Below the pieces are notes generated by a model. It did not search any database. It was not told the origin of the DNA and saw only the letters and a program-made list of their open reading frames with translations. Source: Paracoccus nototheniae (lineage in GTDB: Bacteria; Pseudomonadota; Alphaproteobacteria; Rhodobacterales; Rhodobacteraceae). From it: a stretch of 52,517 nt of DNA. The stretch covers positions 1 through 52,517 of the forward strand of contig NZ_RQRT01000024.1 of the NCBI RefSeq assembly GCF_004335005.1, written 5' to 3'. The position numbers and the translations under genes were made by a program. How positions within the stretch are numbered: position 1 is the stretch's first letter; each line of letters begins with the position of its first letter. This document shows positions 45,696 to 52,517 of the stretch, in pieces.

Positions 45696-46064
45696 TCATG
45701 CCCGCCGCCCCCTGATCCGCGTCACGGCCAGCAGAACGGCGGCCAGATGCGCCAGCGCCGTGCCCGCCAGCGCCTGCGGCGCGGTGATCCGCGCATCCAG
45801 CAGCAGCCACAGGCCCAGGCCCCAGATCACTGCGCTGACCGGCAGGGCCACCAGCCAGAAGCCGGGTCCGCGCCAGAACCCCGACAGCGCGCCGAAGATC
45901 AGCTGGAACAGAGCCAGCGCGACCAGCGGCGGCAGGATATAGGCCAGCGGCAGATCCGTTCCGCCCACGGGAACCAGCGCCCCTCCCGCCACCACCAGCA
46001 CCCCGGCCGCCCCGGACAGGGCAACCAGCGCGGCCAGCAGCGCGGCGGGCAGGGTGCGGGTCAT
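45696..46064 (-). CDS. Small four-helix membrane protein coupled to pccA
   Basis: A 122-residue, very hydrophobic protein with four predicted membrane helices (about residues 8-30, 40-62, 68-90, 96-115). No family recognised. Its ATG overlaps the pccA stop in an ATGA arrangement, so it is translated with pccA. The positively charged end (RIRGRRA) is probably cytoplasmic. A role linked to propionyl-CoA metabolism is suggested only by the coupling. Confidence 0.75.
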   Translation of the reverse strand: MTRTLPAALLAALVALSGAAGVLVVAGGALVPVGGTDLPLAYILPPLVALALFQLIFGALSGFWRGPGFWLVALPVSAVIWGLGLWLLLDARITAPQALAGTALAHLAAVLLAVTRIRGRRA

Positions 46065-48106
46065 TCGAATTCCATGATGATCTCATCGACCTTCAGGCTT
46101 TCGCCCTGCGTGGCGGACACCGATTTTACCACGCCCTTGCGTTCGGCGCGCAGGATGTTTTCCATCTTCATCGCTTCGACCGTGGCCAGCGCCTGACCCT
46201 CCTGCACTTCGTCGCCTTGGGCGACATTGATGCGCACGATCAGGCCGGGCATCGGACAAAGCAGGAATTTCGACGTGTCGGGCGGCAGTTTCTCGGGCAT
46301 CAGCCGGGCCAGTTCCGCCGCGCGCGGTCTGCGGACATGGACGCGAAGATCGGCGCCGCGCATCCGCAGCCGCAGGCCTGCCGGGATCTTGTCGACCTTG
46401 ACCACCAGCGGCTGCCCGTCCACCGTCAGCCGTGCCAGAGACTGACCGGGGCGCCAGTCGCCCGTCACCCGCAGCACGATCCCGGCAATCGCGACATCCG
46501 CGCCGTCGCGGTCAGCGGTGATCCGGACGGGCCAGTCCTGCCCGGCGGCAAAGACCACCCAGTCTTCGCCCACGCGGCGTTCATGATGGCTCAGCCTGCC
46601 GCTGATGCGGGCGCGGCGGATTTCGGCGACGCGGTGCATGGCCGCCGCCGCCGCCGCCAGTCGGTGCAGATCGTCGTCGGGCAATGTCGCGCCCTGAAAG
46701 CCGTCGGGATATTCCTCGGCGATAAAGGCGGTGGTGATGTCGCCCGACACGAATTTCGGATGGTCCATGACCGCCGACAGGAAGGGCAGGTTATGCCCGA
46801 TCCCCTCGACCTCGAACCCGTCCAGCGCGCTGCGCATCGCCTCGATCGCGGCAAGGCGGGTGGGCGCCCATGTGCACAGCTTCGCGATCATCGGGTCATA
46901 GAACATGCTGATCTCGCCGCCCTCGAAGACGCCGGTGTCGTTCCTGACCGCCGCCGGGCCGGTGGGCGCGTCAAGGGCCAGCCATTTGCCGCTGTCCAGC
47001 ATCGGTCCCGCCGCCACCTCGACCGGAGGACGATAGCGCGACAGCCGTCCGATCGAGGGCAGAAAGCCGCGATAGGGATCCTCGGCATAAAGCCTGCTTT
47101 CCATCGCCCATCCGGTGATCTTCAGATCGGATTGTGCGAAGGGCAGGGGTTCGCCCGCAGCGACGCGGATCATCTGTTCGACCAGATCGACGCCGGTAAT
47201 AAGTTCGGTCACCGGATGTTCGACCTGCAGCCGGGTGTTCATTTCCAGGAAATAGAAATTCCGGTCGCCGTCCACGATGAACTCCACCGTCCCCGCGCTG
47301 GTATAGCCGACCGCCTTGGCCAAAGCGACCGCCTGGCTGCCCATCGCGGCGCGTGTCGCCTCGTCGAGGAACGGGGACGGCGCCTCTTCGATGACCTTCT
47401 GGTTGCGGCGCTGGATCGAACATTCGCGTTCATGCAGATAGACGGCATTGCCATGCTGGTCGGCCAACACCTGAATTTCGATATGGCGCGGCTGCGTGAC
47501 GAATTTCTCGATGAAGATGCGGTCGTCGCCAAAGCTGTTCGCGGCCTCGGATTTCGACGATTCGAAACCCTCGCGCGCCTCGTCATCGCTCCAGGCGATG
47601 CGCATGCCCTTGCCGCCGCCGCCCGCGCTGGCCTTGATCATCACCGGATAGCCGATGCCCGCGCTGATCACCGCCGCCTCGTCCGCATCGGCGATCAGGT
47701 CCATATGGCCCGGCACGGTGCTGACGCCCGCCACCTGCGCCAGTTTCTTCGAGGTGATCTTGTCGCCCATCTGTTCGATCGCGCCCGAGGGAGGGCCGAT
47801 GAAGACGACGCCCGCAGCCTCCAGCGCCTCGGCGAATTTGCGGTTTTCCGACAGGAAGCCATAGCCGGGGTGGACGGCCTCGGCCCCGGTCTGGCGGATC
47901 GCATCCATGATGCGGTCGATGACGATATAGGACTGGTTGGCGGGGGCGGGGCCGATATGGACGGCCTCGTCGGCCATGCGGACATGCAGCGCATTGCGGT
48001 CGGCGTCGGAATAGACGGCGACGGTGGCGATGCCCATGCGCCGCGCGGTCTTGATGACGCGGCAGGCGATCTCGCCCCGGTTGGCGATCAGGATCTTCTT
48101 GAACAT
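46061..48106 (-). CDS. pccA: Propionyl-CoA carboxylase alpha subunit
   Basis: A 681-residue biotin-dependent carboxylase subunit that carboxylates its biotin with bicarbonate and ATP. Biotin carboxylase domain at residues 1-450: MFKKILIANRGEIACRVIKT, VHPGYGFLSENRKFA, the glycine-rich ATP loop KASAGGGGKGMRIA, FLEMNTRLQVEHPVTE. The BT linker region lies between about 470 and 600. The carboxy-terminal biotinyl domain has EAMKMENIL with the biotin Lys647. It pairs with PccB encoded upstream. The start at 48106 is the normal family start. A strong terminator lies just upstream (48132-48168), so it may have its own promoter or depend on readthrough. Confidence 0.96.
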   Translation of the reverse strand: MFKKILIANRGEIACRVIKTARRMGIATVAVYSDADRNALHVRMADEAVHIGPAPANQSYIVIDRIMDAIRQTGAEAVHPGYGFLSENRKFAEALEAAGVVFIGPPSGAIEQMGDKITSKKLAQVAGVSTVPGHMDLIADADEAAVISAGIGYPVMIKASAGGGGKGMRIAWSDDEAREGFESSKSEAANSFGDDRIFIEKFVTQPRHIEIQVLADQHGNAVYLHERECSIQRRNQKVIEEAPSPFLDEATRAAMGSQAVALAKAVGYTSAGTVEFIVDGDRNFYFLEMNTRLQVEHPVTELITGVDLVEQMIRVAAGEPLPFAQSDLKITGWAMESRLYAEDPYRGFLPSIGRLSRYRPPVEVAAGPMLDSGKWLALDAPTGPAAVRNDTGVFEGGEISMFYDPMIAKLCTWAPTRLAAIEAMRSALDGFEVEGIGHNLPFLSAVMDHPKFVSGDITTAFIAEEYPDGFQGATLPDDDLHRLAAAAAAMHRVAEIRRARISGRLSHHERRVGEDWVVFAAGQDWPVRITADRDGADVAIAGIVLRVTGDWRPGQSLARLTVDGQPLVVKVDKIPAGLRLRMRGADLRVHVRRPRAAELARLMPEKLPPDTSKFLLCPMPGLIVRINVAQGDEVQEGQALATVEAMKMENILRAERKGVVKSVSATQGESLKVDEIIMEFE

Positions 48107-48131
48107 GGGCTCCCCCCCAGGACGGAACATG

Positions 48132-48168
48132 AAAAAGCCGCCCAAAGCGCGGGGCTTTGGACGGCTTT
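48132..48168 (-). terminator. Strong terminator between the lipoprotein gene and pccA
   Basis: Stem AAAGCCGCCCAAAG (48134-48147) / CTTTGGACGGCTTT (48155-48168), 14 bp with one G-U, followed by TTTTTC on the minus strand. It would end the transcript of the lipoprotein gene at 48206 before pccA. Confidence 0.85.
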
Positions 48169-48205
48169 GCAGATTGTCGGCGCGCCGGGCGCGCCGGTCA
48201 GCGGA

Positions 48206-48418
48206 TCATTCGCAGAGGCGAACGTCGTTGCACAGCGCACCGGCCGCGCCGCCGATGGCTGCGCCCTTGATGGCGTTGCCGCCGCCGACCGATGCGATGG
48301 TCGCGCCGACGCCTGCGCCGATAAGCGCGCGGTCAGTGTCGGTCGGGTTGATACCCTGAGTACAGCCGGCGATCGCCGTGGTGCCGACCAAAGCGGCGAT
48401 GGCAAGGAATTTGGACAT
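48206..48418 (-). CDS. Small glycine-zipper lipoprotein, copy 1
   Basis: A 70-residue protein with lipoprotein signal MSKFLAIAALVGTTAIAGCT; the lipobox Cys is Cys19. The mature part has the glycine-zipper pattern LIGAGVGATIASVGGG and GAAIGGAAGALCNDVRLC, ending with two cysteines. Glycine-zipper lipoproteins insert in or span the outer membrane. A paralogue precedes it at 48494. Function unknown. Confidence 0.82.
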   Translation of the reverse strand: MSKFLAIAALVGTTAIAGCTQGINPTDTDRALIGAGVGATIASVGGGNAIKGAAIGGAAGALCNDVRLCE

Positions 48419-48493
48419 GATGAGAACCCCGTGGTGTAAGTGGCAGAGGCGTCACGCCGCCCCTGCCGGATCGATCGAGAAAAAGCGCAGCGA

Positions 48494-48736
48494 TCAGTAG
48501 CGGCGCTGGCAGACGCCCGCGTCGTCGCACAGCGCGCCGCCGACAGCGCCGATGGCCGCGCCGGTTGCCATATCTTCGTCAAGCGCCCGGGCGATGACCG
48601 CACCGGCAACCGCGCCGCCAGCCGCACGCTGAGCGTCGGGCGAGATGCCGCCGCCCTGATAGCCGGGCGCGCAGGCCGAAAGACCGGCCGCGACCAGAGC
48701 CAGACCGGCCAGACGAAGAGTGATGGATTTCTGCAT
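48494..48736 (-). CDS. Small glycine-zipper lipoprotein, copy 2
   Basis: An 80-residue protein, signal MQKSITLRLAGLALVAAGLS with lipobox Cys22 (LSAC). The zipper AGGAVAGAVIARAL and GAAIGAVGGALCDDAGVC closely matches copy 1, including the C-x-D-x-x-x-C-type end (CNDVRLC there, CDDAGVC here). Tandem duplication of one gene is the simplest explanation. The two are 75 bases apart in the same direction. Confidence 0.82.
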   Translation of the reverse strand: MQKSITLRLAGLALVAAGLSACAPGYQGGGISPDAQRAAGGAVAGAVIARALDEDMATGAAIGAVGGALCDDAGVCQRRY

Positions 48737-48863
48737 GATGTGGTGCCTGTGGTGATGGGCCCGTTCAGGGCCGGTTGTAGGTCATGGGGGTTTATTGCAC
48801 AGCCGTGCCCCGCGTCAAACTGACATGCGTGTGACTTCAAGGGGTTCAGCATCAAGTCGCCCA

Positions 48864-49283
48864 TTAACGGTCGTCAACCTCGTCGTCGCCGTCGTCCCAA
48901 CCGTCTTCGTCGTCCCAGTCAAAGGCCGGAGGCGCATCCTTGACGAACAGTTCGGGAAAGGCCTCTTCGGCGATGGTCATGTCGACTTGCAGCAGCTGCT
49001 CGTAATCGGCGGGGTCGAATTCGCCGACCGCCTTGACCTCGCGTCCGATCAGCCAGGACAGGCGCCCGGCATCCAGATTGCCGCGCACGAAAGGCTCGTC
49101 GCCGAACTTGGCGATCAGGGCGGACAGAAAGCCCGCATCGGCGCGCTTGTCGGCGGGCCTGCGGTCCTTGTAGCGTTCGCGCCGCGTGATGGGCGTGGCG
49201 CCCTTCTTGCGGTTTTCGCGACGGATGACGAACTGGAAATCGGTGCCGGGCAGCCGCCCGGGAAATCCGCGATGCTTCAGCAT
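48864..49283 (-). CDS. Unknown soluble protein with acidic tail
   Basis: A 139-residue protein from the ATG at 49283. The amino half is basic (RRENRKKGATPITRRERYKD), the middle carries FGDEPFVRGNLDAGRLSWLI and REVKAVGEFDPADYEQLLQV, and the last 20 residues are almost all Asp/Glu/Trp (FDWDDEDGWDDGDDEVDDR). No family recognised. It lies between pccB and pccA in the same direction; homologs at this place in relatives would support a link to the cluster. Confidence 0.68.
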   Translation of the reverse strand: MLKHRGFPGRLPGTDFQFVIRRENRKKGATPITRRERYKDRRPADKRADAGFLSALIAKFGDEPFVRGNLDAGRLSWLIGREVKAVGEFDPADYEQLLQVDMTIAEEAFPELFVKDAPPAFDWDDEDGWDDGDDEVDDR

Positions 49284-49367
49284 GGCAGGGCCCCTTTGCT
49301 GGGGCGCGCGGAGACTGCTGCGCACGGGCAGGCTGGCCGCCCGCGCGCGATGATGGACGTGCGGGTG

Positions 49368-49523
49368 TTAGCCGAACTTGCCGCTGTAGACGGGCTCGGT
49401 CGTGACCGGGTTGACCATCGGGGCTGCGGGTGCGGTCGGCACATAGACATCGGCGGGCTGCTGGCGCTGGCACGCGGCAAAGGCCGAAACCAGCACGAGG
49501 CCGAGGATGATTTTCTTCGACAT
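49368..49523 (-). CDS. 51-residue lipoprotein upstream of the lipoprotein pair
   Basis: Frame MSKKIILGLVLVSAFAACQR, a lipoprotein signal with lipobox AFAAC (Cys18), then QQPADVYVPTAPAAPMVNPV and the end TTEPVYSGKFG with TAA at 49368. A ribosome-site-like AGGAG lies upstream of the ATG at 49523. It is too short for most gene finders but has a complete, convincing lipoprotein structure. Function unknown; it is the first of the small envelope genes after pccB. Confidence 0.78.
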   Translation of the reverse strand: MSKKIILGLVLVSAFAACQRQQPADVYVPTAPAAPMVNPVTTEPVYSGKFG

Positions 49524-49729
49524 GGAAAAAGGCTCCTGTAAAGCGGACGACTGTGCGCCCGGCTGCTCGGGTTGTGGACGGCTTGTTGGGTGGCCGACCT
49601 GGCGCGCATGATAACCAAGCCGCCGGTCCGCAGACAGCCAAGGGTCCGCCCCGGCGTCACGCCGTCCCTGGCCTGTGGCCCGGCTGCATCATTCACGACC
49701 TTGTGCATCCCTGTGCCCCCCATGCCCCA

Positions 49730-51262
49730 TCACAGCGGAATGTTGTCGTGTTTTTTCCACGGGTTCGTCAGCCGCTTGCCGCGCAGGCTGGCGAAGGCGC
49801 GGGCCACCCGGCGGCGGGTCGAACGCGGCTGGATCACCTCGTCGATAAAGCCCTTTTCGGCGGCGACGAAGGGATTGGCAAAGCGGTCCTCGTAATCCTT
49901 GGTCCGGGCGGCGATCTTGTCGGGGTCGCCCAGCTCGCTGCGATACAGGATCTCGACCGCGCCCTTGGCCCCCATCACGGCGATTTCCGCCGTGGGCCAG
50001 GCATAGTTGAAATCGCCGCGCAGATGCTTGGACGCCATCACGTCATAGGCCCCGCCATAGGCCTTGCGGGTGATCACCGTCACCTTGGGCACCGTCGCCT
50101 CGCCATAGGCGAACAACAGTTTCGCGCCATGCTTGATGACGCCGCCATATTCCTGACCGGTGCCGGGCAGAAAACCCGGCACGTCGACCAGCGTCAGGAT
50201 CGGGATCTCGAACGCATCGCAGAACCGCACGAACCGCGCCGCCTTGCGGGAACTGTCGATGTCCAGACAGCCCGCCAGCACCATTGGCTGATTGGCCACG
50301 ACGCCGACGCTCTGACCCTCGATGCGGATGAAACCGATGATGATATTGCCTGCGAAATCGCGCTGGATTTCATAGAAATCGCCTTCGTCCGCGACCTTGG
50401 CGATCAGTTCCTTCATGTCATAGGGCTGGTTCGGGTTGTCGGGGATCAGCGTGTCCAGACTGGGTTCGATCCGCAGCGGGTCGTCGAAAAAGGGCCGCGT
50501 CGGGGCCTTTTCGCGGTTGTTCAGCGGCAGGAAATCGAACAGGCGGCGGATTTCCGACAAGGCCTCGACATCGTCCTGAAAGGCACCGTCCGCGACGGAT
50601 GATTTCCTGGTATGCGTGCCCGCGCCGCCCAGCTGTTCGGCAGTTACCACCTCGTTCGTGACGGTTTTCACCACATCGGGACCGGTCACGAACATGTAGG
50701 ACGTGTCGCGCACCATGAAGATGAAATCGGTCATCGCCGGGGAATAGACCGCCCCGCCCGCGCAGGGCCCCATGATCACGCTGATCTGCGGGACCACGCC
50801 GGATGCCAGCACATTGCGCTGAAACACATCCGCATAGCCCGCAAGGCTGGCCACGCCTTCCTGGATCCGCGCGCCGCCCGAATCGTTCAGCCCGATCACC
50901 GGGGCGCCGTTCTGCATCGCCATATCCATGATCTTGCAGATCTTCTGCGCATGGGTTTCCGACAAGCTGCCGCCAAAGACGGTAAAGTCCTGGCTGAACA
51001 CATAGACCATGCGCCCGTTGATCGTGCCCCAGCCCGTGACGACCCCGTCGCCATAGGGGCGGTCATCCTGCATCCCGAAATCGGTGCTGCGATGGGCGAC
51101 GAACATGTCGAATTCCTCGAAGCTCTCTTCGTCCAGCAGCAGGTCGATCCGTTCGCGGGCGGTCAGCTTGCCGCGTGCATGCTGGGCGTCGATCCGGCGC
51201 TGGCCGCCGCCAAGACGGGCCTCGGCGCGGCGGCGTTCCAGTTCGTGCAGAATGTCCTTCAT
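49730..51262 (-). CDS. pccB: Propionyl-CoA carboxylase beta subunit
   Basis: A 510-residue carboxyltransferase that moves CO2 from biotin to propionyl-CoA, giving (S)-methylmalonyl-CoA. Crotonase-fold signatures: [80 protein letters not shown], and in the second half [20 protein letters not shown] and [12 protein letters not shown]. The start at 51262 has GGGAGG 8 bases upstream. First gene of the pcc group on the minus strand; its promoter region carries a TTTGCAAA palindrome. Confidence 0.96.
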   Translation of the reverse strand: MKDILHELERRRAEARLGGGQRRIDAQHARGKLTARERIDLLLDEESFEEFDMFVAHRSTDFGMQDDRPYGDGVVTGWGTINGRMVYVFSQDFTVFGGSLSETHAQKICKIMDMAMQNGAPVIGLNDSGGARIQEGVASLAGYADVFQRNVLASGVVPQISVIMGPCAGGAVYSPAMTDFIFMVRDTSYMFVTGPDVVKTVTNEVVTAEQLGGAGTHTRKSSVADGAFQDDVEALSEIRRLFDFLPLNNREKAPTRPFFDDPLRIEPSLDTLIPDNPNQPYDMKELIAKVADEGDFYEIQRDFAGNIIIGFIRIEGQSVGVVANQPMVLAGCLDIDSSRKAARFVRFCDAFEIPILTLVDVPGFLPGTGQEYGGVIKHGAKLLFAYGEATVPKVTVITRKAYGGAYDVMASKHLRGDFNYAWPTAEIAVMGAKGAVEILYRSELGDPDKIAARTKDYEDRFANPFVAAEKGFIDEVIQPRSTRRRVARAFASLRGKRLTNPWKKHDNIPL

Positions 51263-51332
51263 CGCGGGCCTCCCTGATCCTTGGCCGCAGGCTAGCGGGT
51301 GATGCGGGGGCGGCAAAGGAAAATCGGGTAAC

Positions 51333-51340
51333 TTTGCAAA
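51333..51340. promoter_or_regulatory. TTTGCAAA palindrome, probable PccR/ScfR site
   Basis: The octamer TTTGCAAA lies 71 bases upstream of pccB. From established work on Rhodobacter sphaeroides, PccR (short-chain fatty acyl-CoA regulator) controls pccB through TTTGCAAA repeats. Here one perfect copy is followed by partial copies (TGCGCAAA at 51358-51365 and CTGCAAAC near 51374). The pccR gene itself is not in the window. Confidence 0.6.
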
Positions 51341-51446
51341 ATGTAGAGGCTTTGGAATGCGCAAACTGAAAACCTGCAAACTTGGCCGAAGGCGGTCGTG
51401 CGTGACGGGTCTTGACGGGACGCAGGTGGGCGGGCAATCCGGCAGC

Positions 51447-52463
51447 ATGGGATTGCAGATCGATACCGGGGCCATTCTGGCCAATCACGCGGCGCTGGCG
51501 GCCAAGGCCCCCGGCGCCATCGCCGCTGCCGTGGTCAAGGCCGATGCCTATGGCCTGGGCGCGGCCCATGTCGCGCCCGCGCTGTATGCGTCCGGGGTGC
51601 GGCAGTTCTTCGTGGCGCTGGCGCGCGAGGGGCGGGCGATCCGCCCCCTGCTGCCCCCCGATGCGCAGATCAACATTCTGTCGGGCCATCTGGAGGGCGA
51701 GGATCTGACCGGTCTGACCCCGGTCCTGAACAGCCCGGCCCAATTCTTTCGCGACCGCGCGATGCGGCCCGGCCAGCCCTTTGCCATCCAGCTGGACAGC
51801 GGCATGAACCGCCTTGGCATGGAAGCCTCCGAATGGGCCGCGATCCGGTCCGAGGCGATGGCGGCGCGCCCCGCCTTCATCATGTCGCATCTGGCCTGCG
51901 CGGATGAACCAGACCACCCCGCCAATGCCGCCCAGCTGGCGGCGTTTCGCGCCATGACCGATGGCTGCGACGTGCCCCGGTCGCTGGCCGCCACCGGTGG
52001 CATCCTGCTGGGGCCGGAATATCATTTCGACATGGTGCGGCCCGGTGTGGGTCTCTACGGGGGCATGCCCTTTGCCGGGGCGCGGCCCGTGGTGCAGCTG
52101 TCTTTGCGCGTGATCCAGACCCGCGCGGTCGCGTCGGGCGAGATGGTGGGCTATGGCGCCACCTGGCATGCCGCCCGCGACAGCCGCATCGCCACCGTCG
52201 ATGCGGGCTATGCGGATGGCATCCTGCGGGCGCTGTCCTCCAGCGGGGTGCAGCTTTATGCGGGTGATCGGGGCTGTCCGGTGGTGGGCCGGGTGTCGAT
52301 GGATCTGATCACCGTGGATGTGACCGATCTGGACACGGTGCCCGACCGGCTGGACCTGATCTGCCCGGCCCAGCCCATCGACCGGCTGGCCGATCTGGCC
52401 GGCACCATCGGATACGAGATCCTGACCTCGCTTGGCGCCCGCTATCCGCGGACCTGGCGGTGA
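51447..52463 (+). CDS. alr: Alanine racemase
   Basis: A 338-residue PLP enzyme interconverting L- and D-alanine for peptidoglycan. The PLP lysine is Lys31 in [16 protein letters not shown]. Further: [41 protein letters not shown], the catalytic tyrosine loop EMVGYGATW, and the end [15 protein letters not shown] with [16 protein letters not shown]. It starts at ATG 51447; the frame is open to 51357 but the extra residues are unlike the family. Slightly shorter than the E. coli enzymes. Divergent from pccB and overlapping the next gene by 4 bases. Confidence 0.95.
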   Translation: MGLQIDTGAILANHAALAAKAPGAIAAAVVKADAYGLGAAHVAPALYASGVRQFFVALAREGRAIRPLLPPDAQINILSGHLEGEDLTGLTPVLNSPAQFFRDRAMRPGQPFAIQLDSGMNRLGMEASEWAAIRSEAMAARPAFIMSHLACADEPDHPANAAQLAAFRAMTDGCDVPRSLAATGGILLGPEYHFDMVRPGVGLYGGMPFAGARPVVQLSLRVIQTRAVASGEMVGYGATWHAARDSRIATVDAGYADGILRALSSSGVQLYAGDRGCPVVGRVSMDLITVDVTDLDTVPDRLDLICPAQPIDRLADLAGTIGYEILTSLGARYPRTWR

Positions 52464-52517
52464 CCCCCATCCGGGCGGTCGGGCGTCCCGCGCTGCATCT
52501 GCTGCGCGGGATGGGGG
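52460..52517 (+). CDS. Start of an overlapping gene, possibly an MlaE-type ABC permease (partial)
   Basis: A GTG at 52460 overlaps the alr stop in a GTGA arrangement and opens the frame [19 protein letters not shown], running off the window. In Rhodobacteraceae alr is often followed by an MlaE-type permease, whose amino terminus commonly has an A-x-G-R-x-x-L pattern like this. Only 19 codons are visible, so identity is a guess from context. Confidence 0.4.
   Translation, partial: MTPIRAVGRPALHLLRGMG

Noticed and set aside
46217..48439. 740-codon open frame opposite pccA
   Set aside because: Shadow of the carboxylase gene; contains His/Asp/Arg-rich sequence without a family.

Overview
The window is GC-rich alphaproteobacterial DNA. 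Gene content points to the Rhodobacteraceae, most likely Paracoccus or a close relative: a Hint-domain protein, a DksA with a degenerate zinc finger, the folB-folP-glmM order, perM-hda-ppk-ppx, a pccB/pccA/mcm propionyl-CoA cluster with small envelope genes between, and groESL behind a CIRCE operator. The genus is inferred from these family resemblances only.

Positions 1 to about 5.5 kb are accessory and more AT-rich. They hold the tail of an IS5-family transposase that cuts a small gene, then a compact block (DUF3987 replication-type protein, AlpA-like regulator, unknown protein, P4-type integrase). A 12-bp sequence at 421-432 and 4468-4479 may be its attachment core. To the right are a frameshifted second integrase and an IS5-type fragment. 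From 5.5 to 11 kb there is a Tat-exported beta-carbonic anhydrase and an MFS permease, bracketed by two diverged copies of an unidentified sequence, followed by a Hint-domain protein and a small repeat-bearing secreted protein.

From 11 kb onward the sequence is ordinary chromosome. 11.0-16.8 kb: AI-2E-type permease, Hda, polyphosphate kinase and exopolyphosphatase. 16.9-19 kb: groES-groEL with a promoter and CIRCE operator. 19-27.5 kb: TraB/GumN protein, a very large Ala/Pro-rich membrane protein with PilM/GspL-like and PilP/GspC-like ends, a SIMPL protein, a lone MoxR-type ATPase, DksA and a flavin monooxygenase. 27.5-31.4 kb: sleB-folB-folP-glmM. 31.7-38.1 kb: a carbon-metabolism group (pyruvate phosphate dikinase, two cyclophilins, phosphoglycerate kinase, class I aldolase). 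38.1-41.4 kb: homoserine dehydrogenase, a glycosyltransferase-like protein and a sulfotransferase-like protein.

From 41.5 to 51.3 kb lies the propionyl-CoA to succinyl-CoA module (pccB, pccA, mcm), interleaved with two DUF4174 proteins, small membrane proteins and three small lipoproteins. A TTTGCAAA palindrome, the known recognition octamer of the PccR regulator, sits in front of pccB. The window ends with alanine racemase and the first codons of an overlapping gene. I saw no rRNA, tRNA or CRISPR array.

For novelty I would look first at the minimal 4-kb integrative block, the composite 1125-residue membrane protein, the FolB with a kinase-like extension, and the DUF4174/small-protein set inside the propionate cluster.
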